64,000 bases of DNA, taken from the NCBI RefSeq assembly GCF_013363755.1, contig NZ_CP054840.1, positions 510,001 to 574,000 of the forward strand, given 5' to 3'. The DNA comes from Comamonas antarctica (GTDB taxonomy: Bacteria > Pseudomonadota > Gammaproteobacteria > Burkholderiales > Burkholderiaceae_C). Position numbers and translations under genes: made by a program. Under the pieces are notes generated by a model, which did no database searches, had not been told where the DNA came from, and was given only the letters and a program-made list of their open reading frames with translations. Position 1 is the first letter of the stretch. The number at the start of each line of letters is the position of its first letter. Shown here piece after piece: positions 27,442 through 36,137 of this stretch.

Positions 27442-28209
27442 ATGCACGATCCGTCTTCCTCCCTGTCATTGGCCGCGGCGCTGGACCACGGCCCTGCCGA
27501 CCGGCGCATTGCCATCCTGCGCCAGATCGGCGCGGGCGGCTCGATTTCCGAGGCCGCGCGCAGCGTGGGCGTGAGCTACAAGGCCGCCTGGCAGGCGCTG
27601 GACACGCTCACCAACCTGGCGGGCGTGCCGCTGGTCGAACGCGTGGTCGGGGGCGCGGGCGGCGGCGGCGCCGAACTCACGGCCGCGGGCCGGGCGCTGC
27701 TCGATGCGGCCGCCGCCATGGATGCGGCGCGTGCCGACGTGCTCGCGCGCCTGAGCGGCCAGGCGCCGGTGGCGGCGCGGCTGGCGCTGCGCACCAGCAT
27801 GCGCAACCAATGGCCTTGCGTGGTCGAGGCCCTGCAGGCCCAGGGGCCACTGGTGCGGGTGCAACTGCGCGGCGCGGATGCAGCGGCGCTGCAATTGGTA
27901 GCGCGCATCACGCGGGAAAGCGCCGAGCTGCTGGGTCTCGCGCCGGGCCTGCCGGTGCTGGCGTTGGCCAAGGCCACGGCGGTGCAGGTGCAGCCCATGA
28001 CGGGTGCGCCGGCCACGGCGCACGAGAACTGGTGGCCCGCGCGCGTCACGCGCGTGGCGCGCGGCGACGGCGGCGACGAAGTCGCGGCGCAACTCGATGC
28101 GGGCGTGCACATGGTGGGGTTTGCGCAAGCCGCGAGCGGGCTGCGTGCGCGCACGCGCGTGCTGCTGCGCGTGCCGGCCTCCGCGCTGGCGCTGGCCGTG
28201 GTTTCCTGA
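27442..28209 (+). CDS. modE: ModE-type molybdate-dependent transcriptional regulator
   Basis: A 255-residue regulator with a LysR-like N-terminal winged helix (ISEAARSVGVSYKAAWQALDTL), and a C-terminal part with the TOBE-like fold of ModE (SMRNQWPCVV, then HMVGFAQ). ModE binds molybdate through its TOBE domains and represses or activates molybdenum genes. The C-terminal molybdate-binding motifs are less clear than in E. coli ModE, so whether it binds molybdate itself or acts as a single-TOBE variant is open. Divergent from fdhD. Confidence 0.82.
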   Translation: MHDPSSSLSLAAALDHGPADRRIAILRQIGAGGSISEAARSVGVSYKAAWQALDTLTNLAGVPLVERVVGGAGGGGAELTAAGRALLDAAAAMDAARADVLARLSGQAPVAARLALRTSMRNQWPCVVEALQAQGPLVRVQLRGADAAALQLVARITRESAELLGLAPGLPVLALAKATAVQVQPMTGAPATAHENWWPARVTRVARGDGGDEVAAQLDAGVHMVGFAQAASGLRARTRVLLRVPASALALAVVS

Positions 28210-28261
28210 AGCGCAGCCCTGGCGGCAGCACCCGCCGGGCTGGACGCCGCAAGGCGGCGCC

Positions 28262-29503
28262 TTATTGCAGTTCCTGGCCCTTGAGTTCGGGAATCAGCAA
28301 GGCCGTGGCAATCATGTCCAGGACGTAGATCGCGGCCAGCAGCGCAATCGCCACCTGGAAGGAGTAAGCCATGGCCACGGCGCCGACGACGATCGGGCCC
28401 AGGCCGCCAATCGCGCGGCCGATGTTGAACAGCACGTTCTGCGCGGTGGCGCGCGCTTCGGTCGGGTAGGCCTCGCTCATCACCGCGCCATAGCCGCCCA
28501 TCATGCCGTTGACGAACAGGCCCAGCAGCGCGCCGGCCCAGAGCATGGCCGTGGGATCGCTGAGCTGGGAATAGGTCAGCAGCATGACCACCGAGCCGAC
28601 CTGGAACAGGATGAAGCTGGGCTTGCGGCCGATGCGGTCGGCAAGCTGGCCGAAGACCCAGATGCCGGCCATCATGCCCAGCACCGTCACGGCGGTCCAG
28701 AGCGAGGACTTGGTCAGATTGAAGCCCAGTTGCTTGGACAGGAAGCTGGGCATCCAGATCATGATGCCGTAGTAGCCGAAGTTCTGCACCGAGGTCAGCA
28801 CGATCATGCCTATGCTCACGCGCGTCGTGGCCGCATTGGCCATCAGCAGCCTGAGCGCATGGAAGCGCGGCTGCTTGACGCGCTGCTTGCGCACGAACAC
28901 TTCGGGCTCGTGCAGCTTGTTGCGGATCACCCAGGCGACCAGGGCAGGGATCACGCCGACCAGGAACATGCCGCGCCAGCCGATCATCGGCAGCAGCAGC
29001 GGCGTGAGCAGCGCGGCGGCCAGCACGCCGACCTGCCAGCCCAGCGCCACATACGACGACACGCGCGCGCGGTGGCGTGCGGGCCAGGCTTCGGCGGCCA
29101 ACGCCATGCCGATGCCGAATTCGCCGCCCAGGCCGATGCCGGCAATCGTGCGGTAGACCAGCAGGTCCCAATAGCCTTGCGCAAACGCGCACAGGCCGGT
29201 GAACACCGCAAACAGCACGATGGTCCAGGTCAGCACGCGGATGCGGCCGTAGCGGTCGCTGAGCGCGCCGAAGAAGAAGCCGCCGGCGACGGCGCCGATC
29301 AGCGTCCAGGTCACGAGCGAGCCGGCCTGGCCTGGCGTCAGGTTCAGATCGGCCGAGATCGCCGACAGCATGAAGCCCAGGATCAGCAGGTCGAAGCCGT
29401 CCATGGCATAGCCCACGGCCGAGCCCGCGAGGGCCTTCCAGCTGTAGCCGTTGATCTCGGAGGGGGCTGATGCTGCTTCAGCCGTATGGGGAATGGAAGA
29501 CAC
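28262..29503 (-). CDS. MFS transporter, probable metabolite:H+ symporter
   Basis: A 413-residue protein with twelve hydrophobic helices and the MFS signatures GALSDRYGRIRVLT after helix 2 and GQLADRIGRKPSFILF after helix 8. VYRTIAGIGLGGEFGIGMAL is typical of the sialate/aromatic-acid type symporters (SHS/AAHS groups), which import organic acids. The substrate cannot be told. It is divergent from the hydroxypyruvate-isomerase-like gene with a 301-base region between them that contains a stem-loop in its leader. Confidence 0.85.
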   Translation of the reverse strand: MSSIPHTAEAASAPSEINGYSWKALAGSAVGYAMDGFDLLILGFMLSAISADLNLTPGQAGSLVTWTLIGAVAGGFFFGALSDRYGRIRVLTWTIVLFAVFTGLCAFAQGYWDLLVYRTIAGIGLGGEFGIGMALAAEAWPARHRARVSSYVALGWQVGVLAAALLTPLLLPMIGWRGMFLVGVIPALVAWVIRNKLHEPEVFVRKQRVKQPRFHALRLLMANAATTRVSIGMIVLTSVQNFGYYGIMIWMPSFLSKQLGFNLTKSSLWTAVTVLGMMAGIWVFGQLADRIGRKPSFILFQVGSVVMLLTYSQLSDPTAMLWAGALLGLFVNGMMGGYGAVMSEAYPTEARATAQNVLFNIGRAIGGLGPIVVGAVAMAYSFQVAIALLAAIYVLDMIATALLIPELKGQELQ

Positions 29504-29804
29504 GTCGATCCTTGCTGGTCAAAAGGCCCCTTGCGCCAGTTCGCCGGTTGTCCGGGCGTGCGGCAGCCGCCACCAGGCGCGGCTGCGCCAGCAACGGACA
29601 GGGGAGAAATCGGGGTTTGGCCTGCCGTGGCTGCGCGGGGCAGCAGGCAAGGGCCTCTGATAAAAGCAAAAGCCCGGCAAATCGGCAATTTGCAGGGCTT
29701 GCAGCGCGAGCGCGGGGCTCAGGGACGGGCGCCATTGTAGCCGCAAAGCAAAAATGTCGCTGCGCGCCGTCGTCATAATCGGCCGGTTGCCAACGAGGAC
29801 CCGC
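29504..29804. promoter_or_regulatory. Divergent region between MFS gene and hyi, with leader hairpin
   Basis: No gene is visible in these 301 bases. On the minus strand, a possible -10 (TACAAT, 29734-29739) would start a transcript near 29727, and a strong hairpin lies at 29670-29700. The plus-strand promoter of hyi must lie near 29740-29790, with GAGG before its ATG. Confidence 0.55.
29670..29700 (-). terminator. Leader hairpin with T-rich flank upstream of the MFS gene
   Basis: AAGCCC and GCAAAT arms (29670-29682) pair with ATTTGC and GGGCTT (29688-29700) with one mismatch, giving a 12-bp stem. Read on the minus strand, it is followed by TTTTGCTTTT, the look of an intrinsic terminator. It precedes the MFS start by about 165 bases, so it could be an attenuator or the end of a small RNA. 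Confidence 0.6.
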
Positions 29805-30593
29805 ATGCCACGCTTTGCCGCCAATCTTTCGATGCTCTACCGCGAAGTCGATTTCCTCGAGCGCTTTGCCGCGGCCGCGGCCGATGGTTTCCAGGGCGTC
29901 GAGTATCTGTTTCCCTACGCGCATGCGCCCGCGCAATTGGCGGCGCAACTGCAGGCGCACGGCCTCGCGCAGGTGCTGTTCAATGCACCGCCCGGCCAAT
30001 GGGACGCGGGTGAGCGCGGGCTGGCCTGCATTGCGGGGCGCGAGGACGAATTCCGCGCCGGCATCGAACAGGCGCTGCACTATGCGCAGCAGCTGAACTG
30101 CCCGCGCATCCATGTGATGGCCGGCATCGTGCCGGGGTGCATCGACGGCGCGCATGCCACTTATGTCGCCAATCTGCGCCTGGCGGCGGCGCTGGCCGCG
30201 CCGCTGGGCGTCACGCTGATGATCGAGCCGATCAACGGCCGCGACATGCCCGGCTATTTCCTGCAGCGCCAGGCCCAGGCGCATGCGCTGCTGGCCGAGA
30301 TCGGCGCGGCCAACGTGCAGGTGCAGATGGATCTCTACCACTGCCAGATCGGCGAAGGCGACCTGGCCATGAAGCTGCGCCAGTACCTGCCCGGCGGCCG
30401 CGTCGGCCACCTGCAGATCGCGGGCGTGCCCGGGCGCCATGAGCCCGATGTCGGCGAGATCCACTATCCCTATCTGTTTGCGCTGCTCGACGAGCTGGGC
30501 TACGCGGGCTGGGTCGGCTGCGAATACCTGCCCGCGGGCGCGACCAGCGCCGGCCTGGGCTGGCTGCGGCGCCAGCCTCAAAGCGTCATGTGA
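29805..30593 (+). CDS. Hydroxypyruvate isomerase-like TIM barrel protein
   Basis: A 262-residue sugar-phosphate-isomerase-type TIM barrel. Family features are [37 protein letters not shown] and [13 protein letters not shown], which match the hydroxypyruvate isomerase (Hyi/OtnI) family, with metal-binding Glu/Asp/His. Likely interconverts hydroxypyruvate and tartronate semialdehyde or a related 2-keto acid. The ATG at 29805 has GAGG about nine bases upstream; the earlier ATG in frame is not needed. Its 3' end overlaps by 16 bases the convergent Bug gene. Confidence 0.88.
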   Translation: MPRFAANLSMLYREVDFLERFAAAAADGFQGVEYLFPYAHAPAQLAAQLQAHGLAQVLFNAPPGQWDAGERGLACIAGREDEFRAGIEQALHYAQQLNCPRIHVMAGIVPGCIDGAHATYVANLRLAAALAAPLGVTLMIEPINGRDMPGYFLQRQAQAHALLAEIGAANVQVQMDLYHCQIGEGDLAMKLRQYLPGGRVGHLQIAGVPGRHEPDVGEIHYPYLFALLDELGYAGWVGCEYLPAGATSAGLGWLRRQPQSVM

Positions 30594-31573
30594 CTGTCCT
30601 TGATGACCTTGCCCCAGCGCGCGAGGTCCTTGGCAATCAGCTGGCCGAAGACCGCGGGGCTGCTGGGCATGGGCTGCGCCCCTTCGGCCTGCAGCCGCTC
30701 GAGAATGGCGGGGCTCTTGAGCGCGGCGTTGATCTGCGCATTGATGCGCGCCACGAGTTCCGCGCGCATGCCGGCCGGGCCGACCACGCCATACCACTGG
30801 TCGGCTTCGAAGCCGCGCAGCGTCTCGGCCACCGCCGGCACCTCTGGCAGAACGGCAACGCGCTGCGGCGATGACACCGCCAGCGCCTTGATCTGGCCCG
30901 CGCGCAGTTGCGCCAGCACCGCGGGAACGCCGGTGAACAGGGCCTGCACCTGGCCCGCGACCAGGTCGTTGACGGCCGGTGCCGTGCCCTTGTAGGGCAC
31001 ATGCTGCATGTCGATGCCGGTCTGCTGCGCCAGATAGGCCATGGTCATGTGCGCGGCGCTGCCGTTGCCGCCCGAGCTGTAGTTGATCCTGCCGGGGTTG
31101 GCCCTGGCGTAGGCAATGAACGAGGCCAGGTCCTTGACCGGCAGCGACGGATGCACCACCAGCACGTTGGGCACGCGCGCGACCCAGGCAATCGGCGTGA
31201 AGCTCTTGACCGGGTCGTAGGGCAGCCTGGGATACAGCCCGGGCGTGATGGCCAGCGTGCCGACATGGCCCATCAGCAGCGTATGGCCATCGGGCGCGGC
31301 CTTGGCCACGCGGTCGGCGCCGATGCTGCCGCCCGCGCCCGCGATGTTCTCCGGCACCACCGACTGGCCCCAGGCCAGCGTGAGTTCGTGGCCGATGGCG
31401 CGGCCGAGGATATCGGCCGAGCCGCCGGGCGTGAACGGGATGACCAGGCGAATGGCCTTGCTGGGATAGCCGGCCTGGGCCAGCGCCGGGTTCAGCGCCG
31501 CGCCCAGGCTGCCGGCCAGTGCGAATTGCAGCCATTGGCGGCGGTCCAGCGTGGTGTCGAGGGGTGCAGTCAT
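30578..31573 (-). CDS. Bug-family periplasmic solute-binding protein
   Basis: A 331-residue tripartite tricarboxylate transporter (TctC/Bug) receptor. It has a twin-arginine type leader ([12 protein letters not shown]) before [23 protein letters not shown], the typical Bug start (shown in part). The segments [18 protein letters not shown] and [11 protein letters not shown] are family markers. Such proteins bind carboxylates or other small organic acids; in Burkholderiales most have no linked transporter. The start at 31573 has GGAA six bases upstream; an ATG at 31585 is possible. No TctA/TctB genes are near. Confidence 0.9.
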   Translation of the reverse strand: MTAPLDTTLDRRQWLQFALAGSLGAALNPALAQAGYPSKAIRLVIPFTPGGSADILGRAIGHELTLAWGQSVVPENIAGAGGSIGADRVAKAAPDGHTLLMGHVGTLAITPGLYPRLPYDPVKSFTPIAWVARVPNVLVVHPSLPVKDLASFIAYARANPGRINYSSGGNGSAAHMTMAYLAQQTGIDMQHVPYKGTAPAVNDLVAGQVQALFTGVPAVLAQLRAGQIKALAVSSPQRVAVLPEVPAVAETLRGFEADQWYGVVGPAGMRAELVARINAQINAALKSPAILERLQAEGAQPMPSSPAVFGQLIAKDLARWGKVIKDSHMTL

Positions 31574-31729
31574 CAAAGTTTCCATGCGTCGAAAATCGGT
31601 GCGCCAGTCTACGGAGTGCTACATTGGCCCGGCACAGGGTTTGCCCGCGAGGGCGGCCGCCATCAGGGCCCGAGCCCGTTCTGCGGGAGCCGGGCGTTTC
31701 TTTGTCTGCACCTACGAGGATGATCGACT

Positions 31730-32692
31730 ATGCAAGCAACACGCCGTCAATGGCTGGTCTGGGGAGCGGGTAGCGTGGCTGCGGCCGCGGGCATCACGGG
31801 CTGCGCGAACACGCCAGCGCCTGCCAGCGCGCCCGGCGGCGCGCCGGGATTCGTGCGCCGCAAGGTCGGCAACGCGCGCGTGGTGGCGCTGAGCGACGGC
31901 GTGGGCCGCAGGCCGCTGGCCGAGGGCTTCGTGCGCAACGCCACGCTGGCCCAGGTAAAGGCCACGCTGGCGGCGCAGGACCTGCCCACCGACTACATCG
32001 ATGTGCCCTACACCTGCTTCGTGCTGGAAACCGAGGGCAAGCGCTATCTGCTCGATACCGGCTTTGCCGACAACGGCCCGCCGGGCACGGGCCAGCTCGT
32101 GAAGCACATGCGCGCTGCGGGCATCGACCCCGAGTCCATCGACGCCGTGGTGCTGAGCCATCTGCACGGCGACCACATCAACGGCCTGCGCCGCAAGGAC
32201 GGCAGCCTGGTGTTTCCGCAGGCGCTGGTCTATGTGCCCGCGCCCGAGCATGCGTTCTGGCTCGATGCCGACCGGCGCAACGCCGCGCCCGAGGCCGCGC
32301 GCGCCGGCTTCATGGCGGTGCAACGCGTGTTCCAGGACTATCCGGCCGACCAGCTGCGCCTGTTCGAGCCCGGCATGGCCGTGGTCGGCGGCATCGAGAG
32401 CATTGCCGCCTTCGGCCACTCGCCGGGCCATACGGCGCTCGCACTGCGCTCGGGCAACGAACGCTTCACCTATCTGGGCGATGCCGCGCATTTCCCGGCG
32501 CTGTTCGTGCGCAACCCCGACTGGCAGGTGCAGTTCGACATGGACCCGGCGCAGGCCCGCGCCACGCGCCACGCGCTGCTGGCGCGCATGGCGCAGGAGG
32601 GCGGCCTGGTCGGCGGCTTCCACTTCCCGCTGCCGGCGCTGGGCCGTATCCGCAAGCAGGGCGACGGCTACCAGTTCGTGCCGGAAAAATAA
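31730..32692 (+). CDS. Tat-exported MBL-fold metallo-hydrolase
   Basis: A 320-residue metallo-beta-lactamase fold enzyme. The N-terminus RRQWLVWGAG is a twin-arginine motif and is followed by a lipobox-like TGC near residue 24. The zinc motif is VVLSHLHGDHING, with a later histidine in GHSPGHTALAL and an aspartate in YLGDAAHFPALF. This resembles lactonase/AHL-type or generic hydrolases, substrate unknown. Export suggests a periplasmic or outer-membrane substrate. Confidence 0.88.
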   Translation: MQATRRQWLVWGAGSVAAAAGITGCANTPAPASAPGGAPGFVRRKVGNARVVALSDGVGRRPLAEGFVRNATLAQVKATLAAQDLPTDYIDVPYTCFVLETEGKRYLLDTGFADNGPPGTGQLVKHMRAAGIDPESIDAVVLSHLHGDHINGLRRKDGSLVFPQALVYVPAPEHAFWLDADRRNAAPEAARAGFMAVQRVFQDYPADQLRLFEPGMAVVGGIESIAAFGHSPGHTALALRSGNERFTYLGDAAHFPALFVRNPDWQVQFDMDPAQARATRHALLARMAQEGGLVGGFHFPLPALGRIRKQGDGYQFVPEK

Positions 32693-32696
32693 GGCG

Positions 32697-33416
32697 TCAA
32701 TGCACGGCGAAGCTCAATAGGGCTTCGTAGCTTCTTTCGGTGATTTGGGCATCTCCCGCCACCGGCTGGCGGAAGATGGCCTGTACATGGTTGGTGCCGC
32801 GCACGGTCTGGAGGCGCGCGCGGCCCTGGGCGTCGGTGGTGGCCGGGGGGCCGTTTTCGCCCAGGCTCACGCGCGCGCCCGCCAGCGGTTTGCCCTGCAA
32901 CTGCACCTGCAGTTCCAGCCAGTCGCCTGCATGCGGCGCGCGGCCCTGCTGCGGCGTGATCTCGAAGGCCTGGCCGATATCGCGCTGGGTGAGCGCGTTC
33001 CACACGATCACCGTCTTGTGGAACTTGCGCGCATGCACGCCGCGCGTGGCGCCGGGATTGTGGTCCATGGGCAGGTTGCGCATCGCGCCGCCCGCGCTGC
33101 CGCTGAAAAAGCCATTGTCGAGTTCGACGGCAATCAGGGCCGCCTCGGGCGCGGGCAGCACGCGCAGTCCTTGCGCGGCCGGCGCGACGCGTGCCTCGGT
33201 GCTGCGCCCGCGCCGGTCGAAGGCGCGCACGCTTTGCAGCTTCTCGGGCGCAAAGGCTTCGAGCTGGCCTGCATGGCCGCCAAACTGGATCAGATAGCCG
33301 CCCTGGGCATCGGGTTCGAGCCAGACGTTGTGCGCCAGGGCCGCGCCGGCCAGCAAGGCGGCGCTGCACAGCGCGGCATGGCGCGCGCGGCGCGCGAGCA
33401 AGGTGAGGGTCTGCAT
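32697..33416 (-). CDS. DUF4198 periplasmic protein (NikM-like), nickel locus
   Basis: A 239-residue exported protein. The signal peptide ends near residue 28 (AGAALAHN); the mature N-terminus HNVWLEPDAQGGY, with an N-terminal histidine, is typical of DUF4198 proteins, which are linked to nickel and cobalt uptake as periplasmic or membrane-bound parts. Two beta-rich halves follow, the second with a PATTDAQGRARL carboxypeptidase-regulatory-like repeat. It follows the TonB receptor by 15 bases on the same strand and is probably co-transcribed and NikR-controlled. Confidence 0.82.
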   Translation of the reverse strand: MQTLTLLARRARHAALCSAALLAGAALAHNVWLEPDAQGGYLIQFGGHAGQLEAFAPEKLQSVRAFDRRGRSTEARVAPAAQGLRVLPAPEAALIAVELDNGFFSGSAGGAMRNLPMDHNPGATRGVHARKFHKTVIVWNALTQRDIGQAFEITPQQGRAPHAGDWLELQVQLQGKPLAGARVSLGENGPPATTDAQGRARLQTVRGTNHVQAIFRQPVAGDAQITERSYEALLSFAVH

Positions 33417-33431
33417 GTCGTTGTTCCCTTG

Positions 33432-35462
33432 TCAAAGCGAGAAAGTCAGTCCCAGCAGCAGCGTGCGCGGCGCACCCGGGGCGACCAGCACTTCGCCGCC
33501 GATCACGGACATGCTGGACGCATAGGCCTTGTCGGCCAGGTTGCGCAGCGTCACGCTCAGCGTGCCGTCGGCCAGGCCGGTTGAGGCCGGCAGGCGGTAC
33601 TGCAGGCCCAGATCGGCGACGTGATAGGCCGGGTTGGAAACGGTGTTGGCGGCATCGACCGCCATGCGGCCCACATGGCGCAGCGCGCCTTGCACTGCCC
33701 AGTCGGCATTCATGCGCCAGCGCGCCTGCAGCGTGCTGGTGTAGCTGGGCACGCCCGCGACCTGGCGGCCGATCAGCGCGGCATTGGCGTTCTGCGTCAC
33801 GCGCGACGCGGCGCGGCCATAGTTCCAGCGCAACTCGACGGCGTTGACGGGGGTCCAGAGGGCCAGGAGTTCGGCACCCTCGCGCAGCGTCTGGCCGAAG
33901 TTCTCGTAGATGCCGGGCGCGACGTTGCGGATTTCCTGGCTCGAGGCCATGCGGTACAGCGCCAGGTCGAGCCACAGCTTGTGGCTGGCGCGCCATTGCA
34001 AGCCGACTTCGGTCTGGCGGAAGATGTTCGGGTCGAGCTGCGCGGCGCCCAGCGCATATTTGGCGAAGTTGCCGGGCAGCGCGAAGCCTTCGCTCCAGCT
34101 CGCGCGCAGCGCCACGCGCTCATGCACCTGGGCGCTGATGCCCAGCTTGGGGCTGGTATGCGCCACCGGCTGCATGCGCGTGCAGGGATCGCTGCCGGTC
34201 TCGGCGCCCAGCCGCTCGCAATCGCCGGTGAAGCGGTCGCGGCGCAGGCCCAGGCTGGGCTGGAGCAGCGGATGCGGCTGCCAGGCCAGCTGCGCAAATA
34301 CCGCGGCATTGTCCAGCGTGGCCTGGCGGTTGCTGATGGCCGGCGCGCTGCGCTGGCGGTTTTGCAGATCGTCCCAATAGCCGTAGCCGGTGGATTCGCG
34401 CAGCGCTTCGAGGCCCAGCGTCCACTGTGCCGGGCCGCCGGCCCAGCGCGCATCGCCGCTCAGGTTCAGGCCGGTGCCGGAAACGCTGCGGTCATAGCGC
34501 TCCTCGCGCTGCGCCCAGCGGCCGCCGCGCGGGCGCGTGAACCAGCGCACGAAATCCTGTTGCGTGCCGTAGGCATAGGCCAGCAGGCGCGTGTCGTTGT
34601 CCAGGTCGTAGTTCACATCCAGGCGCAGTGTCTTGAAGTGCTTTTGCGCGCCATCGCCCGCCACGCGCGGGTCCTTGCCCTGGGGATCGAGGCGCCACTG
34701 CGCGAGGCCCAGATAGCCGGGCGAGTCGCCATCGGCCGCATGCAGGCGCCCCGACAGCGCCACGCGCAGGCGCGCATCGAGCTGGTGCTGCCAGCGCGCG
34801 CTGAGCGTGCTGCGCTCGTAACCGGCATCGGGCCGCGTGCCGTTGCCGCGCGCATGCTGCGCGGCAACGAACAGCTCGCTGGCCGCGCCCAGGCGCAGGC
34901 CCAGCGCGGCCTGGGCATCGCGCGTGCCATGGCTGCCGGCCTGCAGCGCGACATCGCGGTATTCGCCGCTGCGGCGCGTGCGCAGCTCGATCAGCCCGGC
35001 GCGGTTGAAGTTGCCCTGCAGCACCGAGACCGGGCCCTGGTGCACCGCGACTTCCTCGAGCTCCAGCGGCACGACCACGTTCAAGTCGAAGTAGCCATCG
35101 GCATGCGACATGGCCTCGTTGAGCGAGATGCCATCCAGCGTGGCCGCGATGTCGCCGCCATGCCCGCCGCCGCCGAAACCGCGCAGCACCACGCTGTTGG
35201 CGACGCCGCTGAGCTGGTAGTCGTTGACATGCATGCCCGGCACCTGGCGCCACAAGGCCTCGACTTCGGAGACCGCCGCGGCCTGGATGTCCTCGCGGCC
35301 CAGCGTGGGCACCGAGTAGGCGGCGCGGCTGGTTTCAAGCGCCTGGCCCTTGACGGTGATGGCGTCGAGTTCCTGCGCTGCAGCGGCCAGGGGCAGGCAG
35401 AGAACGAAGGCGCAAGTGAGCCGCGCGCGGCGGCAGGGCGGGAAGGCGGTAGGAAAGGGCAT
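33432..35462 (-). CDS. TonB-dependent outer-membrane receptor, probable nickel uptake
   Basis: A 676-residue receptor: signal peptide (AAAAQELD cleavage), TonB box-like ELDAITVKG, plug domain (VVLRGFGGGGHGGDIAATLDG), and a beta barrel ending TLLLGLTFSL. The plug's GGGGHGG is histidine-containing, which fits metal binding. The NikR-like operator immediately before the start and nikR upstream point to nickel or a nickel chelate as substrate. The ATG at 35462 is chosen; the frame could start at a TTG (35480), but that would place the operator inside the gene. Confidence 0.88.
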   Translation of the reverse strand: MPFPTAFPPCRRARLTCAFVLCLPLAAAAQELDAITVKGQALETSRAAYSVPTLGREDIQAAAVSEVEALWRQVPGMHVNDYQLSGVANSVVLRGFGGGGHGGDIAATLDGISLNEAMSHADGYFDLNVVVPLELEEVAVHQGPVSVLQGNFNRAGLIELRTRRSGEYRDVALQAGSHGTRDAQAALGLRLGAASELFVAAQHARGNGTRPDAGYERSTLSARWQHQLDARLRVALSGRLHAADGDSPGYLGLAQWRLDPQGKDPRVAGDGAQKHFKTLRLDVNYDLDNDTRLLAYAYGTQQDFVRWFTRPRGGRWAQREERYDRSVSGTGLNLSGDARWAGGPAQWTLGLEALRESTGYGYWDDLQNRQRSAPAISNRQATLDNAAVFAQLAWQPHPLLQPSLGLRRDRFTGDCERLGAETGSDPCTRMQPVAHTSPKLGISAQVHERVALRASWSEGFALPGNFAKYALGAAQLDPNIFRQTEVGLQWRASHKLWLDLALYRMASSQEIRNVAPGIYENFGQTLREGAELLALWTPVNAVELRWNYGRAASRVTQNANAALIGRQVAGVPSYTSTLQARWRMNADWAVQGALRHVGRMAVDAANTVSNPAYHVADLGLQYRLPASTGLADGTLSVTLRNLADKAYASSMSVIGGEVLVAPGAPRTLLLGLTFSL

Positions 35463-35489
35463 GTATGAACTTTTGAGCAAACTTCATAC
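35463..35489. promoter_or_regulatory. NikR-type operator before the TonB receptor
   Basis: GTATGAA at 35463-35469 and TTCATAC at 35483-35489 form a perfect 7-bp inverted repeat, matching the NikR half-sites GTATGA and TCATAC. The spacer between half-sites is 15 bases, one less than in E. coli. The site abuts the receptor start codon, so bound Ni-NikR would block transcription or its start. Confidence 0.8.
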
Positions 35490-35555
35490 CAGCCAATGCG
35501 CCCGCCGGACGCACCGTTGCAGTGCGGGCGCACGCGCGCGGTGCGCGCGCCGGCC

Positions 35556-35990
35556 TCAGGCGTGTCGATGCTGGTGCGTATCGGCTGCGTCGCTGCCCAT
35601 GACGACGTTCAGTTGCCCATGGTGCACGCCGCGCTCCGCCATCAACTGGTTGGCGAACTGGCGCACCTGCTCGGCCGGTCCCTTGAGCATCACCGTCTCC
35701 AGGCAGCGCGAGTGGTCGAGGTGCACATGGGTCGTGGCAATGGTCAGGTGGTGGTGCGCATGCTGGAGCCGCGCCAGGCGCTCGGACAGCTCGCGCTCGT
35801 GGTGGTCGTAGACATACGACAGATTGGCCACGCAGGGACCCATGGCCTGCGCCGCCTCGCGTTGCTGCCCCAGGTGCGTGAGCAGCAGGTCGCGGATGGC
35901 CTCGGAGCGATTGCTGTGGCCCGTGCGCGCCATGTAGGCGTCGAATTCCTGGGCCAGGCGGTCTTGCAGGGAAATGGTGAAGCGTTGCAT
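35556..35990 (-). CDS. nikR: Nickel-responsive regulator NikR
   Basis: NikR represses nickel-uptake genes when nickel is bound. The 144-residue protein has a ribbon-helix-helix N-terminus (MQRFTISLQDRLAQEFD...SNRSEAIRDLL) and a C-terminal ACT domain with the high-affinity nickel ligands: His77, His88, His90 and Cys96, at a constant +1 offset from E. coli His76, His87, His89 and Cys95. The start at 35990 is taken; an upstream in-frame ATG adds eleven residues not seen in the family. Gene order nikR-TonB receptor-DUF4198 on the minus strand, with the ABC transporter divergent. Confidence 0.96.
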   Translation of the reverse strand: MQRFTISLQDRLAQEFDAYMARTGHSNRSEAIRDLLLTHLGQQREAAQAMGPCVANLSYVYDHHERELSERLARLQHAHHHLTIATTHVHLDHSRCLETVMLKGPAEQVRQFANQLMAERGVHHGQLNVVMGSDAADTHQHRHA

Positions 35991-36034
35991 GGCGGCAATG
36001 CTAGCGACGATCGTGCCGGACACCGATGCGGGAA

Positions 36035-36058
36035 AAACCGATTTTGCTTACTCGGTTT
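36035..36058. promoter_or_regulatory. Inverted repeat in the nikR/nikB divergent region
   Basis: AAACCGA (36035-36041) and TCGGTTT (36052-36058) form a perfect 7-bp inverted repeat with a 10-base spacer in the 147-base region between divergent nikR and the permease gene. It does not match the NikR half-site. It may be an operator of another regulator or a transcript hairpin. Confidence 0.45.
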
Positions 36059-36137
36059 CGTTCGTTGCGCGCGCCCGGGCGGCGCTCCTATGCTGGCGGA
36101 CGCAGCCGATTTGCGTTTTCCAAGGCACCCCTTTCCC

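Noticed and set aside
33432..35462. Siderophore or cobalamin receptor
   Set aside because: The barrel alone cannot exclude it, but the adjacent nikR and the operator make nickel more likely.
35462..35480. TTG start for the TonB receptor
   Set aside because: It would put the NikR operator inside the coding region and add six residues before a normal signal peptide.
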